A model generated the notes under the pieces. The model searched no databases. It saw nothing but the letters and a program-made list of their open reading frames with translations, and was not told the DNA's origin. DNA of 64,000 bases. It comes from Capniomyces stellatus (taxonomy: Eukaryota > Kickxellomycota > Harpellomycetes > Harpellales > Legeriomycetaceae). Made by a program: the position numbers and the translations under genes. Location of the stretch: NCBI GenBank assembly GCA_001661515.1, contig LUVW01000015.1, forward strand, positions 81,553-145,552, given 5' to 3'. Numbering within the stretch: position 1 is the first letter of the stretch; the number at the start of each line of letters is the position of its first letter. Of the stretch, positions 1-10,039 are shown piece after piece.

Positions 1-320
1 AACACGTCCTCCCACCCGTTTTCACAGATCTGTTTAATCAGCGAGTCATCGTCATTCACAGGATATGCGCCCATTTTCAGCAGCTGGACAATCAGCTCCT
101 TTTTTCTCGCCAGCCGTGGGTATTTATTGTCTAAACGGTATCCATATGGTATCCCCCTCTTTCCATACTTGTTTATCAGGAACCTGGCCTGCACCGACAC
201 CAACTTTGAGATTTGCAGCAGCTCTCTCGAAACCAAGCCCAGCTCTCGGTTCTCGGACAGCAGGAATATTTTTGACAGGATATCAAAATTCAGTTGGTTA
301 AATAGTTTTGGCCCGCTCAT
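1..320 (-). CDS. F-box/ankyrin-like protein, 5' part only (cut by left edge)
   Basis: The reverse strand is open from an ATG at 318-320 to the window edge, giving 106 residues with no stop. The N-terminus (MSGPKLFNQLNFDILSKIFL) reads like a short F-box: a leucine/isoleucine-rich helix that in this class binds Skp1 in SCF ubiquitin ligases. It is followed by charged helical sequence with RKKELIVQLLKMGAYPV and a further ICENGW segment, the spacing seen where ankyrin repeats begin. Ankyrin repeats would act as the substrate-binding part. Assignment to the F-box/ankyrin class is inference from this pattern; the rest of the gene lies to the left of the window. Just upstream of its start (357-517) is a 24-bp tandem repeat. 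Family uncertain; that it is coding is well supported by clean codon structure and length. Confidence 0.6.
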   Translation of the reverse strand, partial: MSGPKLFNQLNFDILSKIFLLSENRELGLVSRELLQISKLVSVQARFLINKYGKRGIPYGYRLDNKYPRLARKKELIVQLLKMGAYPVNDDDSLIKQICENGWEDV

Positions 321-356
321 TTTGACAGTGAATCTGTTCTGGTGTTTGCGTTGTGT

Positions 357-517
357 TGTTGACTGTATTGTAACTTATTTTGCTGACTGTTTTGTGTCTT
401 ATTTTGCTTGTTGTTTTGTGATGCTGCCTGCTTTATATCTTATTTTGTTGACTGTTTTGTGACTTATTTTGTTGACAGCTTTATATCCTATTTTGCTGAC
501 TGTATTGTGTCTTATTT
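357..517. repeat. 24-bp tandem repeat, about six copies
   Basis: Units start at 357, 381, 405, 446, 470 and 494. Each is 24 bp, beginning TGYTGACTGT and ending CTTATTT, except the third, which carries a 17-bp insertion (41 bp). It sits 37 bp upstream of the start codon of the left-edge gene, so it lies in its promoter or 5' leader. One reverse-strand frame is open within a unit, but the array as a whole hits stops, so it is not coding. Confidence 0.8.
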
Positions 518-520
518 TGT

Positions 521-2687
521 TGCAAGGAGGCAAGATTGACTATTTGTATGGAAACAACAGCATTTTATTTTGTACAGTTTTTGCGAGTTTGAAATTTCAA
601 GAGTCTACTCTGCTTTTCTAAAGAATCAGACTCTATAAAGTTTTGGCACTTTCAACATTTATTCTATTTTTGGTAGTTTCTGCAATATCCAGCAGTAAAT
701 ATTTCCACTTGCCTGGTTTGAATGACTTTTCGGCTAACTCGAGCGAGATTTGGACAAATAAATTGATTCAGTTTGATTTACAAACCAAAAAGTCATTGGT
801 TGAGTTGCGAATCTGGCTGATTGGGTATTCCGTTCAAACATCAATAACATCGTACCAAGTTTCAACATATTTTTACCCTTTTCTTTTCTTCATTCAACTA
901 CTTCAGTTCCATTTCTCAATTTTTATTAATAAAACGCTTAGTAAATGATATTAAAGTGTTTACTAATCTCTTGCTTCAATACTTTCACCGTCTTTTACTC
1001 GTTCGGTTTAAGTTAAATCAAAAGTGTAGATTAAAATGCTGTTGACGCATCATTTTGAGTCAACTTGGAAATTAAATGATGTACATTTAGTAATTTAAAC
1101 TCGAATTTCATTCTTAGGCGTTGCGTTACTGCTTACAATTAGTCTAACTCTTTCTTCTTCGAGTCAAAATACTGAAGGTTATGCAAAGTTATGCGAGTCC
1201 TAAGACATCAACGTTTGTTTTTTGGGCCTAGATGTTAGGAATAGCTGATTTGATATTTCAAATTCGTAACTTTGTGTAAATTGAGTCTGCGTTTTGTCTA
1301 AATAATAGTTATTATATTGATGCGACTTTGGGTATTATAAATAATAGATAAACCGAGCTTTTAGAAACAGTGTATTGGATATTAAGCTTCACAAAACCAA
1401 AATAGCCAGTATTATTTTCGGCATTACCAACTCTACTTTTGATTACCAAAATTAAACTTGACTCGATAATTAAACAATTGGTATAGTTTTGTACAAAGCT
1501 ATACTAATTGATTTCGTTTATAATACAAGTCAATAAGCTGATCGAGACTTGCAAACGGTTCTCGTATGTCGATCCAAGATTAAACTGTGCCTACAATGAT
1601 GTTCTATTTGGTTGCAACATTTCTTGGATCAAAATGATGCTAAACCCGTTTGATTGCACAACGGAGATATTGAACCAAAAATAAAATGCAATTTGTGTTA
1701 ACCACAACATAAATCTTGTGAAAAGCTCTATCGTGACTGAAAACACAGGCAAATCAAAGAGCCCATCAGGTAGAAAATATACAGACGCACCTGGTGAGAG
1801 CACTGATGCCTTTAATAACCTTCCATTCAACTAATTGGATGAGAGCAAAGTGTATCGAGCAACAACAGAGTATGTAGATCTAGTCAACAAAAGTAGATAC
1901 AGTATCTCAAGCCAGCTTAATACCATGTTTGACACAGCAGTAAAGTAGTACGAGAAAAATGAAAAATATTATGCATTATAAAGGCATGTGGGCGAAGTGG
2001 GATAATATATACAAAACAGAAGAGCTATTAATCGCTGATAGAGTTGCGACAATCAATAAAACGACAAATATGAACACTATAAGCTGGGATAACTGCGTGG
2101 CACCGAATGCTGCTAATACTGGTACTGATATATAAAAGCATAATAATGTGCCAAGTAATCTAGAAAACCTTGAAGCTAATACACCAGAAGGAAAAACTAA
2201 AAATAACAATATTGGCCTTAATGAAAACTAAAAAAGAATCAAACAACAGCAGGTAGAAGAAAAGTTCCCAAGTAGAAGAATGAGCCCGATATTTTGTACT
2301 AAAAAGTCTTCCACTCTTTAGCTTTCGGATTTTTGGGTTTTTTTTTACATTTCAAGACATAAAGTTTTCAGTTGATTTGAAATAACTAGTAAAATAAAAA
2401 GCTTGGTCTATAATCAGTAATTATAAATCCAAAATATTGGAATTGGCTGAATCGATTAAGAAAAACTTTGATAATTGATTCACTAGTGAATTTAAATCAA
2501 CAAAAGTTGCAGAAAAGCAGCCGGAGTAGAAAAATAAACGAAAAAGACCGTGTTGGAAAAGTTCTCGCAAATGGCAATAACCAACTTCAGGATCCACAAC
2601 TCGTAATTCAACAGATAAATCAGCCCAGATAATAAAAAGCAAGGTCAAAAACACTGACAAGTTTACCAATTATTTTTCGGATTCGAA
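521..2687. other. Intergenic region, no gene recognised
   Basis: AT-rich sequence between two divergent genes. Short open frames here (for example 643-948) lack family resemblance and start or splice support. The only clear structure is the palindrome at 1475-1510, followed by a smaller inverted repeat (ACAAGTC near 1524, GACTTGC near 1545). Confidence 0.6.
1475..1510. repeat. 36-bp near-perfect palindrome
   Basis: The left arm CAATTGGTATAG and right arm CTATACTAATTG enclose TTTTGTACAAAG, whose core TTTGTACAAA is itself a perfect palindrome. Over the 36 bp only two position pairs fail Watson-Crick pairing, and both are G-T, so a plus-strand RNA could pair along the whole stem. Confidence 0.85.
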
Positions 2688-3897
2688 ATGTCAAAGCTTA
2701 TTTCCAATTTAAATTCATATCGAAACATTCTCGGCCTCATTAAAAACAACACCAAACTAGTTGGCAAGGATAAACTATGTAATCCATACTCGAGTTTTAG
2801 CCTCAGATCAAGAAGGCAGTTTGGCAAGTACAGCCTTGCTGTGTCGAGTACAAACAAAATGCTCACAAAAAACATTTATAATAACACCAAAAATGCCTAC
2901 TCGACAAACAAAGCGACAGAAGCCGGAAATAGTGGTGTGACACAGGATGAATCGGATAGTAAGATTGAATCAAACTCAAAAGCTGCCAAAGAAGTGGATG
3001 GAGGTCCAGAATTTAAGCCTAAACCTATTTTAATTTTTAACTCTAGATTTGAAAACTACATCAAACTGGTTAAATTCACTTCGTTTTCGACAAGCTGCAT
3101 GACAATGACCATGACTCTAGCCATGGCCTTTGGACAACATGCTGAGTTGAACTTGTTGCCTGCAGATACCCCACTTGTTGGGTTGGTTATTGCAACCGCG
3201 GCTAGCGTCTGCACAACCGGTATTTTGATCCGTTACTTTAAGCCATTTGTCACTAAAATTCTGCTCTTCAATAGTCCCGCCCAGCCAACTGCTACAAACA
3301 ATCAAACAGTCAGTACTGCTACCAACCCAGCTGCAAATCAACAAAACAAGCTAAAAAAGTTCAACTCTTTAATCAACCCACAGTTTGTTGATAAAACAAT
3401 TAATAGCAATAATGTCCAACCCATCACTATCGGACCCTTTGCTTTAAATGGGAAAAAAACCTTTATTGACATCGTTCCTCAATCTCAGTTAATATTTGTT
3501 ACGCCTGGTACATTTGGATTTAACGATCATCTGACAAGCATGAGGCTAGACTCCATAAAATCAAGCGCTCTGCTTACAAAGACCTACCAAGTCGAGATGT
3601 CATTGCCGTATAACCATACATTGGCTTTCAGTAAGTGTCTTGATGCATAGCTAGCTCGGAATTCACTCGATTCTTTCACTATTATATCTTTGCTCGCTTT
3701 TTTATTATTATCGAGATATGTTAAAACCAGCCTAAAACTTGCATACTTTACATTTAATTATAGAGGGAAACGAGTATATCAAGAGCAAAAAACAGAGTAG
3801 CTTGTCCAAATTCACTGTATATTGGAAACACACCAGAAACCCTGAAGAACGAAAAATAATGGCACAGGTCAATAAAATGATCAGGCAGTTGGGCTGA
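2688..3897 (+). CDS. TMEM70/TMEM186-like mitochondrial inner-membrane protein
   Basis: Two exons, 2688-3630 and 3764-3897, give 358 residues. The donor is TCA|GTAAGT and the acceptor TTATAG; the junction phase closes to an in-frame TGA at 3895. The N-terminal ~70 residues are rich in Lys/Arg/Ser/Asn and lack acidic residues, as in a mitochondrial targeting sequence. Two hydrophobic segments follow (about 131-149 and 163-182) with a short connecting turn (HAELNLLPADTP), preceded by a KFTSFSTS-type stretch. This hairpin layout is that of TMEM70/TMEM186/TMEM223-type proteins, which assist assembly of respiratory-chain or ATP-synthase complexes. A soluble C-terminal domain ends in KHTRNPEERKIMAQVNKM. 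Family call is from architecture and short motifs, so moderate. Confidence 0.6.
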
Positions 3898-4145
3898 CCA
3901 GTCTTAAGCCGGTTTGGTTTATCACACACATTTACAAATCACCATAGACATCAATGCTTGAATTGGATTTTTTTTTTTTAATGAGATAACACTCGATGTA
4001 AACCAAAAAAGCATGCTCGGCATATACTCCGAATTATTGGTTACATACAAGGCTTGAAAATATTTGCTGTTTAGATGGTTTATTAAGTACAGGTGGTGTC
4101 AATTGGGTGTAGTTTAAAGTGTAAAAAGTAAATTTGTAATCGTAT

Positions 4146-6102
4146 TTAGCTGAAGAATAAGCTGGATTGTCCTTTGATGGATTTGACTGCAATTACTGAC
4201 GTTTGACCCGAGTGTTCAGGGTTGCTGTACCTTGTTCCTAGTTTAAGGCTTTTGTCGTTTTTTTCAAACACCAGTTTTCCGCATCCATCTTCAGTGACAT
4301 CGACTGGGGATACGAATGACTTGGCATAGAATCTCCCGTTAAATTCGCCCTTCTATTGTACACAAGAACCATTCAAATAATTTACACCATCAGTAAACAG
4401 TACGCCTTGCCATTTACCCCGCTTTTCCTACAAAATTCTGGTATAAAAAAATATAAAGGATGATACAATCATTTGTGACAGTAAAAGGATTTCTTACCAT
4501 TGAAACGTCAACAGGTCCATCAAATGATTTTGCTCTCACGTCAATGGTGTTTCCCGCGGGCATGATAAGAACGTCAATAGCACCAGAAATGGTGTTGAAC
4601 CTCCCCCCCTCTATATTAAACTCGCCAGTGATAGATCCGAAAACCGAGTTGATGGAGACCTTATCAGCCTTCATTGCTGGAATGTCCATTTGCAGGTCAA
4701 CTGATCCCAAGTAAAAGTCTGAAAATTTAACCTTGCTCGAGATAGCAGTGTCCATGTAAAACGTTCCCCCAACAAAGTTGGTGGTGATCTCTGGCATTGA
4801 CATCAAATCTTCAGGAAGATACAAGACTATTTCAGTGACAATACATTGGCTGTTGTTGAGTGTGTATGGCGCCTTGATTCTATATTCCAACTCGCCATCC
4901 TCTCCTGTTATCTCTTGGATCATTACTGACTCCAAAAGCTCTGATTTTGTATATCTTGTCTGTATTTTCACCCATGCTACTCCTGCATTAGACCTTGCTA
5001 TCCTGACGTTTGAGTATTGTCTACCAACCGAGTTCAATCTGAGTTTTTTTGTTTTTTTGATATCAAAAATGTAGTCGCGTCTCTCCCCGTTTATTGTAGG
5101 GCCGCACTGGCCATCTTTTTTACTTTGAGTTTTAACCATCTCGTCGTATATATCTGTTTCGCTGGTGTTTGACGTGTAATCTAGCTCAATTTCTTTGGGT
5201 TCTTTGTTTGTGGATTTGACAAAGTCGATTATTAGCTTGACAGCTCCTTCTATGTTTCTGTTGCTGGCACTTGCATCAACATTGACATCGTTGTTTGCAA
5301 AATCTTCTAACTTGATATACTCGTCTTCATCATCATTTGTGTAGAAATCCTCAACCGCATCAGCATCAATGTTTGCATTGTTGTCTCTATAGTAATCTAC
5401 CACGTACTCATCTTCATCATCATTGTTATTGAATTCCTCGTGACAGTCTCCATCACACCCACAGTCGTCTATGCTGTGAGAGTCGTCATCATACTCCTCT
5501 ACAGTGTCGTTGACAACCTCATAGCCGTAGTCATCACCAGAATCATTGTCAGCGTAACCATCACCAGCATCACCGTTATATCCTACATATGTATCACTCT
5601 CGCCAGCATATTCATCCTCTCTGTTTTCCTGGTTACTGTTGGCATAGACATCATCGACATCATCATAGTCACTTTTCCTGTCTGATGGGTTATTTAGATT
5701 GTAGTATATCAGTTTGACTCTCTCCTTATGCTCCATGTATATGGACTCGGCTCCTGCAATTGGTATTGGTATGGCTTGAACCTGTTTGTGTCTATTTCTT
5801 CCGTTCTTGCTTTGAATGTACTTTTCTATGACTCCTTTGTTGGTAACAACCTTTACAGAGCTATCGTACTGCAGCTTAACCATTTCACGGATATCACGAC
5901 ATTCCAGTACATGGTTTCCTATTACGTATAGCCCGCATAGCGCTGCAATTCCAATAAGCACTTTTCCGCACTTTCCAAACTTTTTTTTGGGGCTTTCCTT
6001 CCTTCTGTTGGTAATATTTATTAATTGAACCTCTTCTTCATGCAATCTACATCTGGGAGTATCTTCCTTCTCCAGCCCGTTTACGTTTACTACACTAGAC
6101 AT
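4146..6102 (-). CDS. Single-pass membrane protein, acidic stalk and beta-strand repeat (DUF4097-like) ectodomain
   Basis: Exons 4498-6102 and 4146-4352 (intron 4353-4497) give 603 residues. The cytoplasmic N-terminus is charged; a transmembrane segment lies at about 46-63 (CGKVLIGIAALCGLYVIGN). Residues ~140-275 are an Asp/Asn/Glu/Tyr-rich stalk. From ~330 on, regularly spaced strand-like segments occur (FNIEGGRFNTISGAIDV, RAKSFDGPVDV, GRFYAKSFVSPVDV), typical of the DUF4097 type of beta-helix or beta-solenoid. The splice is inferred: reading through the donor adds an Ile/Phe-rich tail, whereas joining ATG|GTAAGA to CAATAG|AAG restores the repeat pattern and ends with a KGQSSLFFS strand. No known function. 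A smaller protein of the same design lies at 38884-40599. Confidence 0.7.
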
Positions 6103-7490
6103 TTTTAAGCTTTAATTTTCTCTTTTGTTTCAAGGTATTAGAATTAGATTGGTATGTTAGCAAAGTTAAAATCAGGCTCCAGTTATACAAATATTACAAT
6201 TTTTGATCTGTCAATAAAAATTATTTAGTGCTTCTATTATTAAAAATGGGTTATAGTCACAACTTAAACGTGTGTTTTATTAAATGTGTGTTGGTCTTTA
6301 AAGATATTTGACTAAGCTGAACTTTGTTTTGTTGATTTTATCTTTACAGTTGGTGTTGTTTTGGCCTATTTATATCTAATTCTCAGCCTAAACAATTTAA
6401 AGAGAGACTATATTAGCAATTTCGTACACTACAAATCAAGCTTAATACAATACTATTCCAGTTTTGCCATAATAAAGCGATTTGTTTTTATTATTGCTTT
6501 ATTTTTAGTAGAAGCAGCTCATTAATGATCCCAAGAAAGCTGCCTTTGATAGTCAGAATGGTTTACAATCCCTAGAAAAATCGTTTACCAAGCCTGAATT
6601 TTGTTCTGTAGCTCGATCAATCAAATCATAAATGTAAACTAATGATCTCTCGATTTACTGTTTTTTTAAAAAACGAAAAGAAAAGAAAAAAGCAAGAAAA
6701 ATTAATTTGGTTCACGAATCAAAATTCCACTTTGATCGCAACCAAGAGTTTTTGGCATAAATAAATAAATTGATAAAGCCACAACGATATATTGCAAAAG
6801 ATTACAGGTCCACATCCTGAAAAAAACAAAGGTTGGCGGCTCAGTCACCAATGCCATAAATATCACACCAGTTCCGACCAATATATTTATATTTCCAACT
6901 GTTCAGTACAGGCTATTAATACCATCCTGTAGATTATACAAAGTAGTGGGAGAGAGTGCTAAACATCAGCAACAATCCACAACTACCCAAAGTAGGGGTG
7001 GGGTTACGATTTTTAGCCGATCTACAATAGCCAAATTGGCCAATGGATTGTCTAAATGATTTTACACTAATCAGTAGTCAAATCACATCAGTGATATCCG
7101 CAATATGCTCCTAGTTCCATCAATTAGCGATGTAAAATGCATATATTCTGTTCTAGTCGCTGGAATTTAGCGCGAGATTGATCATTTGGTCAAATAAAGA
7201 AAGGGAAAAGCACTATACTCCAGTGTTAAACAATGTGAATATCATACTGAAATCCGAGTAAAGTTTATTAGCAAATGTACCATTAGTTCTTGGTCCTTGA
7301 AGTTGACAATATTTTTTATTAGTAATTAAGGGTTGATATAAAACAAAAAAAACTTTTACTAGCAGTAAAGTGTACCCAAAGTGATAGTAGCAATTTGATG
7401 GGTTTCAAAGATAATAAATTAATAAAAGCAATAATAAAAGTGTGTAGAAGTGTTTAAAAGTGGCTGGAACATCTTGGAATGCTGTTCGGT
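6103..7490. other. Intergenic region, nothing recognised
   Basis: Lies upstream of the membrane-protein gene (-) and downstream of the HP1 gene (-). AT-rich with oligo-A/T runs (6661-6700). No reading frame or RNA gene could be supported. Confidence 0.6.
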
Positions 7491-8711
7491 TTAATCGTCT
7501 TCAGTAATACCGGTGAATCGTAAACGATCTTCGTAGAACTTGATGATCTAAATAAGAAACAAATAGTAGGTAGTATCAGTAAAGATTGTGTACTTTCTAT
7601 TCAAAACAGTTTGTATTATTTCCAAGTCAAGCCAACAAATTACCTTTTGTGGGCACTTTTTGTTGATAATATTGTTGGAGTGGCTGGACTGCTTGCCATT
7701 TTTCCTATTAAAAAACGAGTATAGTAAGAAGAAATGAGTAAAAAAAAAAAGCAGAAATGAGTAAATCGGGAAAGGTTCACAGAAAATGAGAATGGGTGCA
7801 CCAAAAGCCATAATATGTTGCTGGTTGGATAAATGCACTCAAAGTAGGAATAGCTTACCATTTAACGTATATAACCAGACCGCCGTCAGAGCTTTTGTCG
7901 ACAGTGTCAATGCTTTCAATCAAATGTTCCCACGATTCATCGGATGGAGGAATGAACTTGTCCTCGTTGTCGTCTGAGTCATAGTCTGCAGACTTTCTTC
8001 TGCTCGAGTCAGCGTTGTCATTGCCATTATAACTGCGCTTTCTTCCCGCATCCCGTGTTGTTAATTTTCTTTTCTATTGTAATCAAACGCACAACCAAAG
8101 CGTGAGCCACTTTAAAACACAAAATCACACCAAGATATACTAAAACTAGCAGGGTAGTAGTTGTTTACAAACTTGGCTTAAATAAACAAACTCCACATTA
8201 CATTCTTTGATGGGTTCATAATTCCATCTTTGGTTATGCCGAGCAACTCTTGTGTCTCCCAATATTTGGTTATAAGTTCCTCGCTCATTCTAATAGAAAA
8301 TACATGATAAAACCCTGTTAGTGCTGTGACTATAGCCAAACTCTCTAAAAAAAACAATGTAATATATGTAGCCAACTTTACATGTTATCCTCATCCTCCC
8401 AGGTATTGTCTGACTCTGGATAGTTTTCCCATTTTACCAAGTACTTGAATTTTTTCTAAAAAAAAAAAAGTATCAAATAAGAATAAAAAAATGTTAAAGT
8501 ACAAAATATCATAAACAGCCCTGAAAACGAAGCGAAAACACGTAGAGCGCGAGGGGGGGGGGGCTAGACCTAAAGGTGGAATGGATAATGGGGATTGTCT
8601 GTTTACCTTGCTCGCGTTATACTTATGGTCTCTCAGACTTTCTACGTTATAAACGTCTTCTTCTTCGGAGCCTGATCCAGCTGAATCTGAATCTTTTATA
8701 TCGTTTTTCAT
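7491..8711 (-). CDS. Heterochromatin protein 1 homologue (chromo + chromoshadow domains)
   Basis: Six exons: 8607-8711, 8382-8455, 8202-8289, 7859-8073, 7644-7704, 7491-7547; all junction phases close and give 199 residues. An acidic tail (DSDSAGSGSEEED) precedes the chromodomain (about 20-75) with the aromatic-cage positions Tyr21, Trp44 and Tyr47 (VYNVE; KYLVKWENYPESDNTWE). A basic, serine/acid-rich hinge (90-130) leads to the chromoshadow domain (about 136-195: SWEHLIESID, VIYVKWKNG, KKCPQKIIKFYEDRLRF). HP1 proteins bind H3K9-methylated histone through the chromodomain and dimerise through the shadow domain to build silent chromatin. The preceding TTGATTGCTAG could be a 5' UTR acceptor. 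Intron 1 holds an 11-G run on the plus strand. Identification is firm. Confidence 0.93.
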
Positions 8712-10039
8712 CCTAGCAATCAAACAGCAATCAACAAAACAGACTTGAATATATACTTATACCAAACACAGGCCGGCACTTTAAAATTGAAATCAGGAAA
8801 TATCCAATGTTCGTTTTATTTTTTCTTTCTTTGAAACACCGGCTTTTTCATAAATTTGTGATCAACGTTATATCGCCATCACTCTTCTCTTTTAGAAATG
8901 CTTGCTTTATTTTGTAATTGTTGTTTTGGTTTGGCCTTTGTTTATTGAAAATATATAGAATAGAATTGCCCTAACCTTATTTCCTTTTTTTTTACTATTT
9001 GATTTTATTGAATATGGTATTATCGAGTTGTAACGAGAACCACGAACTTACACGCTGGTTTTTCCCTCCTTTTTTTCTTTTTTTACACTTTTTTTTTCAG
9101 AGTTGTTTACTGTTTACAATTATTTGTTCGAGTTTGACATTTACTGTTCTAAACTTCAAAAAGCAAGTACAATTTCCGTGTTTTTTTTTTACTTGTTTTA
9201 ATTTCATATTTTTCTACTACTTTTTGTTTCCATTCTTTTTTTTTTTTTTTCCATTCCTCCCTTTGGCCGATATTATTTGATCCTTAATCTTTGCAAACTA
9301 AAAACACGAACTATTTAAATACTTTGTGCGTTTTTTTTTCCTTCACAATTTAAATAAAAATAAAAGAAAAACAAATTGCAAGAAAAGAAAATAAAAATCA
9401 CGTTTGATAATTTATTTACCATCTGATTTCTATTGAATCTAAAAAGACCTCAATTATCTTCGACCATTTATTTTGACAATCTGGCATATAATTGGAACTC
9501 CAATTCCACAGCTATTAACATTGCAGCATTCCGACTCAACTACTGGCCCCTTTACTTTGATTAAATTCGATCTAACTCTTGTAAAAAAATTTAAAAAAAT
9601 CCAAAAAAACTCAAAGCGCAAAAGCAAAACTAAAAAAAAACTTTTGAAAAAGCCTTCAAACTTGCCATCACCTTTTATTGGCAATTAGTTGAATTTGCAA
9701 ATTAATGTTCTACTAAATCACAAAACTGTCGAATCAAAAACTAGAACCAAAATCTGGCAAACTCCGTTATATTTACTTGTCTACAAGCCCAAAAAGTAAG
9801 CAAGGAATAAAACGGTTCTGCGCAATACTAAGTGATAAAACTCACGTTTTACTTGCCCAATTGTTACTTTATTTCTAAATGGTAAAGTAATACAGTTTTT
9901 TTTATAAAGGTAAAAAAACTAAAGGTTGGGTCCAGTGGACCAGAAATACAGAAGCTCAAGTACAAATATAAAATACCAGGCCAAGAAGAAGAAAAAACTA
10001 CAAAAATATCAAAACTAAAAAGCAAAGCTAAATGCAGAA
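8712..10039. other. Intergenic region, T- and A-tract rich
   Basis: Between HP1 and Hsp78, both on the minus strand. Long T-tracts (9060-9250) and A-tracts (9580-9650) create spurious Phe- or Lys-rich frames. No supported gene. Confidence 0.6.

Noticed and set aside
643..948. 101-codon hydrophobic frame near the left end
   Set aside because: Low-complexity AT-rich translation (Phe/Ile/Ser), no family resemblance, no splice context.
4353..4497. A middle exon (EKRGKWQGVLFTDGV...) in the acidic membrane-protein gene
   Set aside because: It runs into an in-frame TAG; skipping it joins ATG to AAGGGCGAA in phase and continues the repeat pattern.
9454..9688. Overlapping frames on both strands near 9.5 kb
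   Set aside because: Lys-rich on one strand and Phe-rich on the other from A/T tracts; no supporting signal.
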